The position numbers and the translations under genes were made by a program. A stretch of 64,000 nt of DNA from Thermococcus sp. CX2. Lineage in GTDB: Archaea > Methanobacteriota_B > Thermococci > Thermococcales > Thermococcaceae. Each line of letters opens with the position of its first letter. Position 1 is the first letter of the stretch. Location of the stretch: assembly GCF_012027555.1 (NCBI RefSeq), contig NZ_SNUQ01000003.1, positions 62,001 to 126,000 of the forward strand. Reading direction: 5' to 3'. The notes beneath the pieces are model-generated. The model searched no databases, was not told where the DNA came from, and saw only the letters and a list, made by a program, of their open reading frames with translations. Below are positions 43,714-51,722 of the stretch, in pieces.

Positions 43714-43865
43714 TCCTCGTTCACCTTCGCCCTAAGGCGAGACAGTTCTTCCGCGGTTCTCCCAGTGCCGAACATTCCTCTCCTGACTTCCTTCGCAAGC
43801 CGCTGAATTTCCTGTCTAACCTCCTCGATTTCAAGGAGTTCCTTTATGAGCTTGGAGGTCCACAT
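43710..43865 (-). CDS. Orphan antitoxin-like small protein
   Basis: A 51-aa protein: a helix (SKLIKELLEIEEV), then RQEIQRLAKEVRRGMFGTGR, and a charged helical tail. It precedes the VapC-like relic with a GTGA overlap, the normal arrangement of an antitoxin and its toxin. With the toxin deleted, it is an orphan. Whether it is still expressed is unknown; there is no strong ribosome-binding site. A second, broken copy is at 43315-43489. Confidence 0.7.
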   Translation of the reverse strand: MWTSKLIKELLEIEEVRQEIQRLAKEVRRGMFGTGRTAEELSRLRAKVNEE

Positions 43866-43998
43866 TCAGAAGGCCATTTTGGTTTTGAGTTCTTCCATAC
43901 CCTCTCCCATTTCAGTATGTGGTTGTTGGATTTAAGGTTTGATACGGGGTTGTGCAGGGGAGATATTGCCAAAACCAAATATCGTATATCGTAAAAGG
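43866..43998. other. Intergenic stretch, no gene seen
   Basis: AT-rich DNA between the PrsW gene and the antitoxin relic. Together with 43490-43627 it shows no coding potential that I can support. It may contain leftovers of the toxin-antitoxin locus. Confidence 0.5.
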
Positions 43999-44730
43999 CT
44001 AAGTTTCCTCCCCAATCCTCTTCAGCCAGTGCTCCTCGACGCTGATCCTTGACTTCTCCATGACCTTCTGCCTGTATTCTTCCTCCGCCCTGATGAGGGG
44101 CAATAACTTCTTCGTGCTGAGGTAGAAGATGGACAGGAGAGCCAACTCTGAGACGAAAGGCAACAGTGCTATTACGTTTTCGTAGTTCACGACGCCGAAA
44201 TCCCAGAGGCCGTGGAGTACCGGGGATGCGAGGAACATCGAGCCCCCGAGGAACTTGTTTCCATTCTTCATCAAGAGGTAGCCCTCGAACATCACTATCG
44301 CCCTGATCGCGTGGCTCATCTTGGCCAGGATTACAATGATGGCGTGGGTATCGAAATTCAGGGCGTACACCCACGCCTCCATGAGGCCAAACACTATTCC
44401 CACGAAGAACGCCATTCCCAGCTTTTCCCTGAGCCACTGGGCTTCACTCTGGAATATTTTCAGCCCCAGGATTATCGTGATGAACTTGGTCCCCTCTTCT
44501 ATGAAGCCAACGGCCATGAGGTTTTTAAAGGACTCAAAATCGGTCAGGAACATCTCAAAAACGATGGGGAAGGTCCCTATCACGAGGAATGAGATGAGTC
44601 CCATGATGAACATGGAAAGCCACGAAATCCTCGGCCTTATCCTCACGAAGAACCAGACCATGAGCGCGGGCTCGGCGATGAGTGCTATGAATAACGTTGG
44701 GTCAAGTCCTACTTCCTCGATTGAGACCAT
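43999..44730 (-). CDS. PrsW-family intramembrane metalloprotease
   Basis: A membrane protein of about 243 aa with seven or eight helices. The zinc/catalytic motifs are VGFIEEGTKFI (Glu-Glu-x-x-x-Lys), then FGLMEAWVYA and SPVLHGLWDFG with the His. PrsW proteases cut membrane-bound regulators such as anti-sigma factors in bacteria; the target here is unknown. The ATG at 44730 has GGTGATCTCC at proper spacing. ATG 44766, which adds 12 residues, is an alternative. Confidence 0.9.
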   Translation of the reverse strand: MVSIEEVGLDPTLFIALIAEPALMVWFFVRIRPRISWLSMFIMGLISFLVIGTFPIVFEMFLTDFESFKNLMAVGFIEEGTKFITIILGLKIFQSEAQWLREKLGMAFFVGIVFGLMEAWVYALNFDTHAIIVILAKMSHAIRAIVMFEGYLLMKNGNKFLGGSMFLASPVLHGLWDFGVVNYENVIALLPFVSELALLSIFYLSTKKLLPLIRAEEEYRQKVMEKSRISVEEHWLKRIGEET

Positions 44731-44778
44731 CTGGAGATCACCGCTGATGAGTTTCCGCAGATCCATTAAAAAAGTTAC

Positions 44779-45177
44779 TCACCTAAGTATGACGCTGACC
44801 TCCTCGACGTTGCCTTCCCTCAGCACCCACGCTCCGTATCTTCCCCTCTCATCAACTATCAGCCACACAACCTGCCAGAGCCTCATCCCCGCCAAATCCC
44901 TCCCGCTCGGCCTTGGCGGACAATCAACGTGAGAGTGGAATATCCCAACGACCTCAAGGCCCCTCTCTTCGGCCTCGTCGATGGCTCTCACCATCTCCAA
45001 GGGCTCCAGCTCGAAGGCTGTCGGGGAGTTCAAGCGGTTGGTGATGAAACGAACCTCCTCTACAAGGATTTTATCCCCAGCCCGTTTTCCAAACAGAAGG
45101 CCGCAGACCTCAACTTCCGAACCCTTTGCCGCTTTGATAATTTGCTTTAAGTCTTCTTGTCGTATCGTTAGCATCAT
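44779..45177 (-). CDS. JAMM/MPN+ metalloprotease (Mov34 family)
   Basis: A 132-aa single-domain protease. The JAMM motif is complete: a Glu in VCGLLFGKR context, then HSHVDCPPRPSGRDL (His-x-His, Ser, Asp zinc site). Such enzymes remove ubiquitin-like SAMP modifiers in archaea or act in sulphur-carrier maturation. Tandem ATG codons at 45177 and 45174 have no ribosome-binding site but lie about 27 bases from a TATA box, so it is probably leaderless. It is divergent from a small gene. Confidence 0.9.
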   Translation of the reverse strand: MMLTIRQEDLKQIIKAAKGSEVEVCGLLFGKRAGDKILVEEVRFITNRLNSPTAFELEPLEMVRAIDEAEERGLEVVGIFHSHVDCPPRPSGRDLAGMRLWQVVWLIVDERGRYGAWVLREGNVEEVSVILR

Positions 45178-45199
45178 GTTCAAAAATAGGCCCGTTAAG

Positions 45200-45209
45200 C
45201 TTATAAAAG
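45200..45209. promoter_or_regulatory. Shared, nearly symmetric TATA element for two divergent genes
   Basis: CTTATAAAAG reads CTTTTATAAG on the other strand, so it can act as a TATA box both ways. Its centre at about 45204 lies 27 bases from the minus-strand ATG at 45177 and about 26 from a start site that would give the + strand gene (45242) an 11-nt leader. Confidence 0.5.
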
Positions 45210-45241
45210 TTGAACCAGTGACAGTTCTTTGCGGTGGTAGT

Positions 45242-45391
45242 ATGAAGTGGGCCCTCACCCTTCACGGTGGGAAGAACTCGGGTGAAAGGATCGTTTTCCA
45301 CGCCGAGACCGCCGACGAGGCCAGAATGGTGGCCGTCAGGGAAATGAAAAAGAAGGACGCAAGGGTTTTTGAGCTTGAGAAACTTGAGTGA
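45242..45391 (+). CDS. Small conserved protein, 49 residues
   Basis: Starts MKWALTLHGGKNSG and ends in a charged helix (KKKDARVFELEKLE). GCGGTGGTAG precedes the ATG. It has an alpha/beta pattern without a recognised domain. It diverges from the JAMM protease gene, sharing a central TATA element, which suggests coordinated expression but not a shared function. Confidence 0.72.
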   Translation: MKWALTLHGGKNSGERIVFHAETADEARMVAVREMKKKDARVFELEKLE

Positions 45392-45439
45392 TTTCTCTGG
45401 GTCTCTTTCTTCTCCATTACACCATAACTTGGCGATGAC

Positions 45440-45597
45440 AATCGTGTTAGCCACCTCCTGGCCACCCCTTCGGGCAGGCGCGCTATAAGGGCGACGTCGT
45501 CTTCGTAATGCTCGCCCCTCGCTATGCCATAGCCTATGGCCTTCCTCGCCTCATCCTCATATTTGGAGACCGGCTTTTGGGCATGCTCAACAGCACG
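45440..45597 (-). pseudogene. Coding remnant without a start codon
   Basis: Directly after the stop codon of the membrane gene at 45598, the same frame continues as protein-like sequence: AVEHAQKPVSKYEDEARKAI, GYGIARGEHYEDD and VALIARLPEGVARRW. There is no start codon at its beginning and the sequence then loses protein character. It looks like the tail of a lost gene, or a C-terminal extension cut off by a TAG at 45598. The family is not recognised. Confidence 0.45.
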
Positions 45598-46104
45598 CTA
45601 CCATGCAACTACTTCCTTGGCATTTTCTAAACCGAACAGGATGAGCACCAGTCCAGTTAGCGTCGCGGCAAAGTAGACGTTGGTGCTGACGAAGTGCATC
45701 GGGATTGCGAGTATCAAAATCAGTCCGGCGGTTCTCAGTATCGTCTGTTCAGTCATCTCGGCAAGCACATCGAGGGTCTTGTAGAGGTAGTAGAGCGAGA
45801 GCGCCTGCAGGAACAGGAAGACCACGTGAACGCCGTTGTAAACGAGCGGGCTCGTTTCAATCGGAGTTATTCCAAGCACTTTCGCCCAGCCAGATATGCC
45901 GAGGAATATCTTTGCCACGTAGAGCGGCACCGAGAGGAGGAAGGCAGCTATCGAAAGCCTAACCGCGCGGCCGAGCTCTTCCCTGCCGAGCTTTTCGAGC
46001 GCTCCCCTAAGAAGGAGCAGGCCCACTATAGTGAGGGGGTAGAGGTACATCATGAGAACCAGCGTTAGCCCATAGGCTCCCTGGAGCTTTCTTACTACTT
46101 CCAT
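45598..46104 (-). CDS. Membrane protein of unknown function, four or five helices
   Basis: A 168-aa protein with hydrophobic helices (LTLVLMMYLYPLTIVGLLLL, VVFLFLQALSLYYLYKTLD, FAATLTGLVLILFG) and short charged loops. No catalytic motif. It is followed in frame by a coding remnant at 45440-45597. It is encoded after the CDC48 gene on the same strand with about 50 bases between. Confidence 0.8.
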   Translation of the reverse strand: MEVVRKLQGAYGLTLVLMMYLYPLTIVGLLLLRGALEKLGREELGRAVRLSIAAFLLSVPLYVAKIFLGISGWAKVLGITPIETSPLVYNGVHVVFLFLQALSLYYLYKTLDVLAEMTEQTILRTAGLILILAIPMHFVSTNVYFAATLTGLVLILFGLENAKEVVAW

Positions 46105-46157
46105 AGCATCCCCAGAAAAGATGCGCTCAAAAGGTTAAAAGGTTAGAGGCTGGGGCA

Positions 46158-48548
46158 TCAGCCCCTCGCCTGCTTGAACTGCTCCTGGATTCTCTTGTAG
46201 TACTCTATGGTCTCCTTGCTCACGCTCGGGCCTATCTTCTCCAGTGCCTCCTCGAAGTCGGCCATTGTAACCTTGACCTTCTGCCTTATCTCGTCGGCCT
46301 TCATTCCAGGCTTGATGATGCCCTCCTGGAGCGCCTTCCTCATGGCGAGCATGGCAGCCTCCCTGACCACGGCCGCGATGTCGGCTCCAGTGTAGCCCTC
46401 CGTCCTCTTGGCGAGCTCCTCGAGGCTGACGTCCTCAGCGAGCGGCACGTTCCTGGTGTGCACCTTGAGTATCTCCAGCCTGGCCTTCTCGTCTGGCGCT
46501 GGCACGAGTATCAGCCTGTCGAACCTTCCTGGCCTGAGCAGGGCTGGGTCTATGATGTCCGGCCTGTTGGTGGCCGCTATAACCACTACGCCGCTGTTCT
46601 CGCCTATGCCGTCCATCTCAGTGAGCAGCTGGTTGATGAGCCTGTCGGTAACCCTGTTCACGTCAGTGCCGCGGCGTGGGGCTATTGCGTCGATCTCATC
46701 GATGAATATCACCGTTGGAGCTGCCTGCCTGGCCTTCCTGAATATCTCGCGGATGTTCTTCTCGCTCTCGCCGACCCACTTGCTGAGCACCTCTGGGCCC
46801 CTGATGGCGATGAAGTTGGCCTCGCTCTCAGTAGCGACGGCCTTGGCGAGGAGCGTCTTACCGGTTCCCGGCGGACCGTAGAGGAGTATTCCCTTCGGTG
46901 GGGTTATGCCCAGTCCGAGGAAGGCCTCCGGGTACTTGAGCGGCCACTCGACGGCCTCTCTGAGCTCCTGCTTGACATCTTCAAGGCCACCGATGTCGTC
47001 CCAGCGAACGTTCGGAACCTCGAGGAGCACCTCCCTAAGCGCTGACGGCTCGACCATCTTGAGGGCCTCGTAGAAGTCCCTCTTTGTGACCTTGAGCTCC
47101 TCAAGGACCTCCTTGGGTATGTGCTCTGCCTCGAAGTCTATCTTGCCCTCCTTGATGAGCCTCCTCAGCGCTGCCATAGCAGCCTCTCTCGCCAGCGCTG
47201 CCAGATCAGCTCCGACGAAGCCGTGGGTCTTCTCGGCCAGCTCCTCCAGCAGGTCGTCGATGAGCTTGACCTTGACCTCATCGTAGAGCCTCTCATCGAG
47301 CTCCCTGAGTATCTCCTTGACTTCTTCCTCGGTCTTGGCCTTCTCGACCCTCTCTATGGCCCTGTCAATTACGTCCCTGAAGCGCTCGTCGCCGCGCAGA
47401 CCCTCCAGTATTTTCTTGACCTTGCTGACCCTGAACTCTGGCTCGATTGGCATTCCCCTGGTGTGTATCTGGAGTATCTCCTTCCTGCCCTGCTTGTCTG
47501 GCACACCTACCTCAAGCTCGCGGTCGAACCTTCCCGGCCTCCTCAGGGCTGGGTCAAGGGCGTCTGGCCTGTTGGTTGCACCGATGACTATGACCTTGCC
47601 GCGGCTCTTGAGGCCATCCATCAGAGTCAGGAGCTGGCTGACAACTCTCTTCTCGACTTCGCCGTGGGTCTCTTCCCTCTTAGGAGCAATTGCGTCAATC
47701 TCGTCTATGAAGATTATCGCTGGAGCGTTCTCCTCTGCCTCCTTGAATACCTCTCTGAGCCTCTCCTCGCTCTCGCCGTAGTACTTGCTCATTATCTCTG
47801 GCCCGTTGATGGCTATGAAGTGAGCGTTAGCCTCGTTGGCGACGGCCTTAGCGAGGAGCGTCTTTCCAGTTCCAGGCGGACCGTAGAGGAGCACACCCTT
47901 CGGCGGCTCGATGCCGAGCTTCTCGAATATCTCAGGGTGCTTGAGCGGGAGCTCTATCATCTCCCTGACCTTCTGGATGACGTCCTTGAGGCCACCTATG
48001 TCCTCGTAGGTGACGCCGAGTGCTGCCGTCTTGCTGACCTCCTTGACGGGCTTCTCGCTGACGGTGAAGTCGGTGAACTCGGTTATCTGGACTATACCAG
48101 CTGGAGTGGTCGCGGTGACGACAAAGGTGAGCTCCTGGCCGAGTATGCCTACCTTGATGTAGTCTCCCCTGACGACTGGCCTACCGACGAGCCTGCTGTG
48201 GAGCCACTCGACGAAGTCGTGTCCAAAGCGTATCGGCTCGGTCGGGGCAACTATGACCTTCTTGGCTTCCTTGACCTCTGCCTTTCTGACAGTAACCTCG
48301 TCGCCAAGTCCAACCCCGGCGTTCTTCCTGATGGTTCCATCCATTCTGATGATGGAAAGTCCTTCGTCCTCTGGGTAAGCTGGCCAAACGACCGCGGCGG
48401 TGTTCTTGGTTCCGATGATCTCGATGATATCACCCGGCTGGACGCCAATCTCGCGCATGGCTTTCCTGTCTATCCTAACTATCCCTCTTCCAACGTCACG
48501 CTGATATGCAGACGCGACCTTCAGCTTAACTTCTCTCTTTTCGGTCAT
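46158..48548 (-). CDS. CDC48/VCP-type AAA+ ATPase
   Basis: A 796-aa hexameric unfoldase that feeds proteins to the proteasome and other pathways. The N-terminal double-psi barrel ([18 protein letters not shown]) is followed by two AAA+ modules; each has Walker A ([15 protein letters not shown]), Walker B ([10 protein letters not shown] and [10 protein letters not shown]) and a sensor region ([14 protein letters not shown]). The length fits p97-like archaeal proteins. GGAGGTGGTG precedes the ATG. The Hsp20 gene lies upstream on the same strand, so both belong to the protein-quality system. Confidence 0.98.
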   Translation of the reverse strand: MTEKREVKLKVASAYQRDVGRGIVRIDRKAMREIGVQPGDIIEIIGTKNTAAVVWPAYPEDEGLSIIRMDGTIRKNAGVGLGDEVTVRKAEVKEAKKVIVAPTEPIRFGHDFVEWLHSRLVGRPVVRGDYIKVGILGQELTFVVTATTPAGIVQITEFTDFTVSEKPVKEVSKTAALGVTYEDIGGLKDVIQKVREMIELPLKHPEIFEKLGIEPPKGVLLYGPPGTGKTLLAKAVANEANAHFIAINGPEIMSKYYGESEERLREVFKEAEENAPAIIFIDEIDAIAPKREETHGEVEKRVVSQLLTLMDGLKSRGKVIVIGATNRPDALDPALRRPGRFDRELEVGVPDKQGRKEILQIHTRGMPIEPEFRVSKVKKILEGLRGDERFRDVIDRAIERVEKAKTEEEVKEILRELDERLYDEVKVKLIDDLLEELAEKTHGFVGADLAALAREAAMAALRRLIKEGKIDFEAEHIPKEVLEELKVTKRDFYEALKMVEPSALREVLLEVPNVRWDDIGGLEDVKQELREAVEWPLKYPEAFLGLGITPPKGILLYGPPGTGKTLLAKAVATESEANFIAIRGPEVLSKWVGESEKNIREIFRKARQAAPTVIFIDEIDAIAPRRGTDVNRVTDRLINQLLTEMDGIGENSGVVVIAATNRPDIIDPALLRPGRFDRLILVPAPDEKARLEILKVHTRNVPLAEDVSLEELAKRTEGYTGADIAAVVREAAMLAMRKALQEGIIKPGMKADEIRQKVKVTMADFEEALEKIGPSVSKETIEYYKRIQEQFKQARG

Positions 48549-48618
48549 TTTTCACCACCTCCAAACTTTTCATGACCGATGATCTTGATTTTTGCAGCTT
48601 GATTTCATCTGGGGTTGC

Positions 48619-48728
48619 AGGGGGCGGAGCCCCCTCAGGAGTTTAAGGAAAGGCGGGGTTGTGGGGCGAAGCCCCACTACGGGGGTTTGATGGTAGAGGA
48701 AGATAAGGGGGTGTCCCCCTTGTCTTCC
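48619..48728. repeat. Three GC hairpins with 3-nt loops between the Hsp20 and CDC48 genes
   Basis: Perfect palindromes with 3-base loops: AGGGGGC-GGA-GCCCCCT (48619-48635), GTGGGGC-GAA-GCCCCAC (48661-48677) and AAGGGGG-TGT-CCCCCTT (48705-48721). The third extends to 13 bp with one mismatch (48698-48728). It lies 15 bases past the hsp20 stop on the minus strand and may terminate or stabilise that mRNA. All three are unlike neighbouring DNA. Confidence 0.55.
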
Positions 48729-48743
48729 CTTAAAACGAAAGCG

Positions 48744-49244
48744 TCACTCAATCTTAACCTCGAAGCCCTCTCCTTCCTTCTTGGTCGGGTGCTTCTTCGG
48801 AATCCTGATTTCAAGGACGCCGTTGTTGTACTTGGCCTTGGTCTTCTCTGGGATGACCTCCTCTGGGAGCCTGATGACCCTCCTGTAGCCGCTGTAGTAG
48901 CGCTCGATCTTTATGGCTCCCTCGCGCTCAAGCTCCTTCTCGCGCCTGACCTGGGCCTCGATGTAAACCGTGTCGTCAGTAACCCTGACCTTGATGTCCT
49001 CCTTTCTGACTCCTGGAAGCTCAGCGGTGATGACGAACTCGTCGCCCCTGTCGAAGATGTCAACGAAGGGCTCTCTCCAGACCTCGCTGGTAAGCTCTTC
49101 GTACGCTGGCCCCTCGCGGTGGCTCCAGAGCCTCGGCCCGCGCATGAAGTCCCTGAATATTGCGTCAATCTCCTCCTGGATTTCTCTCATTATGTCGAAC
49201 GGGTCCCAGTAGGGGCGGTCCCTCCTCCAGACCACCGGCACCAC
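48744..49244 (-). CDS. Small heat-shock protein Hsp20
   Basis: A protein of about 166 aa forming oligomeric shells that hold unfolded proteins. The alpha-crystallin domain is visible from WREPFVDIFDRGDEFVITAE through LPGVRKEDIKV to the C-terminal GVLEIRIPKK; the IPK motif is near the end. The start is one of several GTG codons; 49244 is chosen from the GGTGA spacing (49253 and 49235 are alternatives). Upstream is a Phr-type operator, so heat induction is expected. Confidence 0.93.
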   Translation of the reverse strand: MVPVVWRRDRPYWDPFDIMREIQEEIDAIFRDFMRGPRLWSHREGPAYEELTSEVWREPFVDIFDRGDEFVITAELPGVRKEDIKVRVTDDTVYIEAQVRREKELEREGAIKIERYYSGYRRVIRLPEEVIPEKTKAKYNNGVLEIRIPKKHPTKKEGEGFEVKIE

Positions 49245-49254
49245 CCCCTTCACC

Positions 49255-49278
49255 TTTTGGTTACCAGTAGTAACTAAA
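49255..49278 (-). promoter_or_regulatory. Phr heat-shock operator overlapping the Hsp20 transcription start
   Basis: On the minus strand the order TTTA (49278-49275), TGGTAA (49266-49261), AAAA (49258-49255) matches the known Phr consensus: TTTA near -10, TGGTAA at the start site and AAAA near +10. The TATA box TTTATAAA is at 49288-49295, about 27 bases from the predicted start. Phr represses heat-shock genes in Pyrococcus until temperature rises. Confidence 0.7.
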
Positions 49279-49336
49279 AAAGAGGAGTTTATAAAGTTTT
49301 GTGTCTTTTAGTGTGCATTGGTGATTAAAACTTGGC

Positions 49337-49819
49337 TCACCCATCTCCCTTTTCCTTGAACCTCACAATAGGCGCGTTCCAGACGAGCTTGGTTGGGATG
49401 GTGACGGTCTCTCCGTCGTCCCCGATTAGAACAATGTTCGTGGCGTTTATCTCCTTAACGACGCCCTTGTAGCCCTTCAGGTTCACATAGTCACCTATCT
49501 CGAAAGGTCTGACCGCCGAGATCCACGCCCCAGCTGCTATGTTGTTCAGCATGTCGTGCAGCCCGAAGCCCATAAGGATGCCGATGAAGGCGGTCACGCT
49601 TATCGTCAGCCCTTCGATCCGATAGCCGAGGTAGCTTAGGGCGGAGAAGATTGAGAACATGACTCCCACAACGACGACAAAGTCCTCGAGAAAGTCGAGG
49701 ATGATGTCGTGCAGGTTAAACTTGGTCATCGATTTTCTTATGCCGAGCCCTACAAGCTTTGAGATCAACGATCCGGCCGCGATTATGAGGAGTGCATAAA
49801 TTAGCCTCCCAAGATCCAT
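49337..49819 (-). CDS. Small MscS-like membrane protein
   Basis: A protein of about 160 aa, shorter than typical MscS channels. It has three hydrophobic helices, a Gly/Ala-rich pore-like helix (FIGILMGFGLHDMLNNIAAG) and a beta domain (RPFEIGDYVNLKGYKG), but no large C-terminal domain. It may be a minimal channel or a regulatory relative. ATG 49819 follows GGAGAGGG; an upstream ATG at 49849 is possible. It differs from the longer MscS gene at 2352-3434. Confidence 0.85.
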   Translation of the reverse strand: MDLGRLIYALLIIAAGSLISKLVGLGIRKSMTKFNLHDIILDFLEDFVVVVGVMFSIFSALSYLGYRIEGLTISVTAFIGILMGFGLHDMLNNIAAGAWISAVRPFEIGDYVNLKGYKGVVKEINATNIVLIGDDGETVTIPTKLVWNAPIVRFKEKGDG

Positions 49820-49860
49820 ACGACGTCCCTCTCCTTTTATTCGTCGCATACCTTTTAAGG

Positions 49861-50718
49861 TTAAAGTTCTAGGACGGCGTTTGGCTCAACAGCCTTCGCT
49901 GGGTAACCCAGTCCCCGCAGAATCCTCGAGAACTCCTCCGCAAATCCATAAACCGTGAAGACCTTCTCGGGCTTTACCCTCTCCACTATCCGAATCAGCT
50001 CCCAGAAATCCGCGTGGTTGCTAAGCTTTAGCCTTCCGAAGCCAGAAACCGTCAGCTCCCAGGGCGAGAGGGAGTTCTCCACTTTGGGAGAGCGGTAGGA
50101 GCGCAGAACTACATCGCCGTTGGCGTCAACGTTTCCAAACTCCACTCCAAACTTCTTGTAGACCCTCGCCACCTTTAACATCTCCCGCGACGGCCTGACC
50201 GTGTAGCCGTGGACGTCGAGTATCTTCATGACCTCTTGGGCCTTTCCCATCTGATTGACGTAGAGCGTTGGCCTTTTTCCCCTGTCCAAGGCCTCCTCCA
50301 CGAAGGCGATCAGCTTTTTCTCGGCCTCCCTCGGCGAGGGAAAAGTGAACGCTGGAACGCCAAAAGTTGCCTCGATTATCAAAAAGTCAGCCCTTGGGAA
50401 GCGGCTCTTCTCAGCGGTTCTCAGCTTGAACCACTTGGTGTCGCCGGTGTAGAAAACCGTCCCCGTGTCCAGCCACAGCTTTATCCCGGCGGAGCCGAGC
50501 ATGTGACCGGCTGGATAGAGCTTGGCTCTGTACTCGCCGAGGTAGAAGGTCTCTCCAAACCCTATCTCGCGGTAGAAGCCGCCCTTACGGAGGTGGCTGA
50601 GGAACTTCGTGGCTCTGGTCGCGTAAATAACCTCACCGCTAACGAAGTGGTCGGTGTGGGCGTGGCTCTGAAAGGCTATCTTGGCGGAACTGTCGAGGCC
50701 AAGGTTTCGGAGTATCAT
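49861..50718 (-). CDS. Beta-lactamase-fold nuclease-like protein (Artemis/SNM1-related)
   Basis: A 285-aa protein with the di-metal motif SHAHTDHF, then PAGHMLGSAG and YTGDTKW; these order as in RNase J/CPSF and Artemis-type nucleases. The following domain (TLYVNQMGKAQEVM) and the Asn-His in LSNHADFWEL complete the metal site. It probably acts on RNA or DNA ends. The start at 50718 is preferred because of the GGTGAAG site upstream; TTG 50721 is an alternative. Confidence 0.88.
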   Translation of the reverse strand: MILRNLGLDSSAKIAFQSHAHTDHFVSGEVIYATRATKFLSHLRKGGFYREIGFGETFYLGEYRAKLYPAGHMLGSAGIKLWLDTGTVFYTGDTKWFKLRTAEKSRFPRADFLIIEATFGVPAFTFPSPREAEKKLIAFVEEALDRGKRPTLYVNQMGKAQEVMKILDVHGYTVRPSREMLKVARVYKKFGVEFGNVDANGDVVLRSYRSPKVENSLSPWELTVSGFGRLKLSNHADFWELIRIVERVKPEKVFTVYGFAEEFSRILRGLGYPAKAVEPNAVLEL

Positions 50719-50780
50719 CAATTAGTTCTTCACCAAAACTCTTTTAGGAACTTCGTTTCGATGTATCTCTTGGTGTTGAG

Positions 50781-51722
50781 ATGAGCGACGAATATGTCAT
50801 TGTAACCGACAAACTCACCAAGTTCTTCGGCAAGCAGAACGTAGTCTACCATCTCGACCTGAGAGTTCCTAGGGGAGTGGTGTACGGCTTCCTCGGACCT
50901 AACGGTGCTGGAAAGACCACCACCATAAAGATGCTGACCGGTGCGCTCAAGCCGACCTACGGCGAGATAAGGATTTTCGGCCTTGAGATGCCGCGCGAGA
51001 GAGTCGAGATAATGAAGCGGGTCGGCTACATGCCCGAGGTGCCGATAGCCTACGAGGACATGACGATCTTTGAGTTCCTCATCTACATGGGGCGCCTCTC
51101 GGGGATGAAAAAAGAGGACGCCAGGGAGCAGGCAAGGGAGCTGATGCAGTACACGGGCGTGGGGAAGCTCGCCCTCAACAGAATCAGGGAGCTCTCTTCC
51201 GGCCAGAAGCAGAGGGTCAGCTTTGCCGCGGCCCTGATGGGTAGTCCGGAGCTCCTCATACTCGACGAGCCGACTGCTAACCTCGACCCGCTTGGAAGGA
51301 TAGAGTTCATAGGAAAAATCCTGAATCTTGCCAGGCATGGCAAGACGATTTTCGTAAGCTCCCACATAGTCAGTGAGGTCGAGAAGATGTGCAACTACGT
51401 CGGAATCATCAACAGAGGGATGATGATAGCGCAGGGGAGGATAAGCGAGCTCGTCAGCATAGAGGAGGACGACTACGACATCGTGACATCGGACAACGAA
51501 AAGGCGATGGCTTTCCTGACCGAGAAGCCCTACATCCGCGAGGTCTGGGAAGAGGAGGGAATGATACGGGTAAAGGTCGGGCCCCGCTTTTTGGAGGAAT
51601 TCTTCCTGGCCTTCCCGAAGTACCTGGTGGCGAACGGAATAAGACTCAAGCTGTTCAGGCCGCACACCAGCCCGCTTGAGAGGATACTCATGGAGAAGTT
51701 CGGCATGGGTGAGGAGGAATGA
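50781..51722 (+). CDS. ABC transporter ATP-binding protein
   Basis: A 313-aa ATPase subunit. The motifs are complete: Walker A GPNGAGKTT at about residue 44, signature LSSGQKQRVSF, Walker B LLILDEPTANLD and the switch His in VSSHIVSEV. A C-terminal helical extension of about 90 residues is typical of DrrA/NatA-type exporters. The permease gene overlaps the stop by 4 bases, so the two proteins are translated together. Confidence 0.95.
   Translation: MSDEYVIVTDKLTKFFGKQNVVYHLDLRVPRGVVYGFLGPNGAGKTTTIKMLTGALKPTYGEIRIFGLEMPRERVEIMKRVGYMPEVPIAYEDMTIFEFLIYMGRLSGMKKEDAREQARELMQYTGVGKLALNRIRELSSGQKQRVSFAAALMGSPELLILDEPTANLDPLGRIEFIGKILNLARHGKTIFVSSHIVSEVEKMCNYVGIINRGMMIAQGRISELVSIEEDDYDIVTSDNEKAMAFLTEKPYIREVWEEEGMIRVKVGPRFLEEFFLAFPKYLVANGIRLKLFRPHTSPLERILMEKFGMGEEE

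Noticed and set aside
43294-43998. Insertion sequence or CRISPR remnant in the sparse region
   Set aside because: No terminal inverted repeats, no transposase frame and no regularly spaced repeats. The coding relics are antitoxin and toxin pieces.
47121-48575. A 484-codon open frame on the + strand
   Set aside because: It is antisense to CDC48, whose two AAA+ modules are complete. The frame is a shadow of GC-rich codons.
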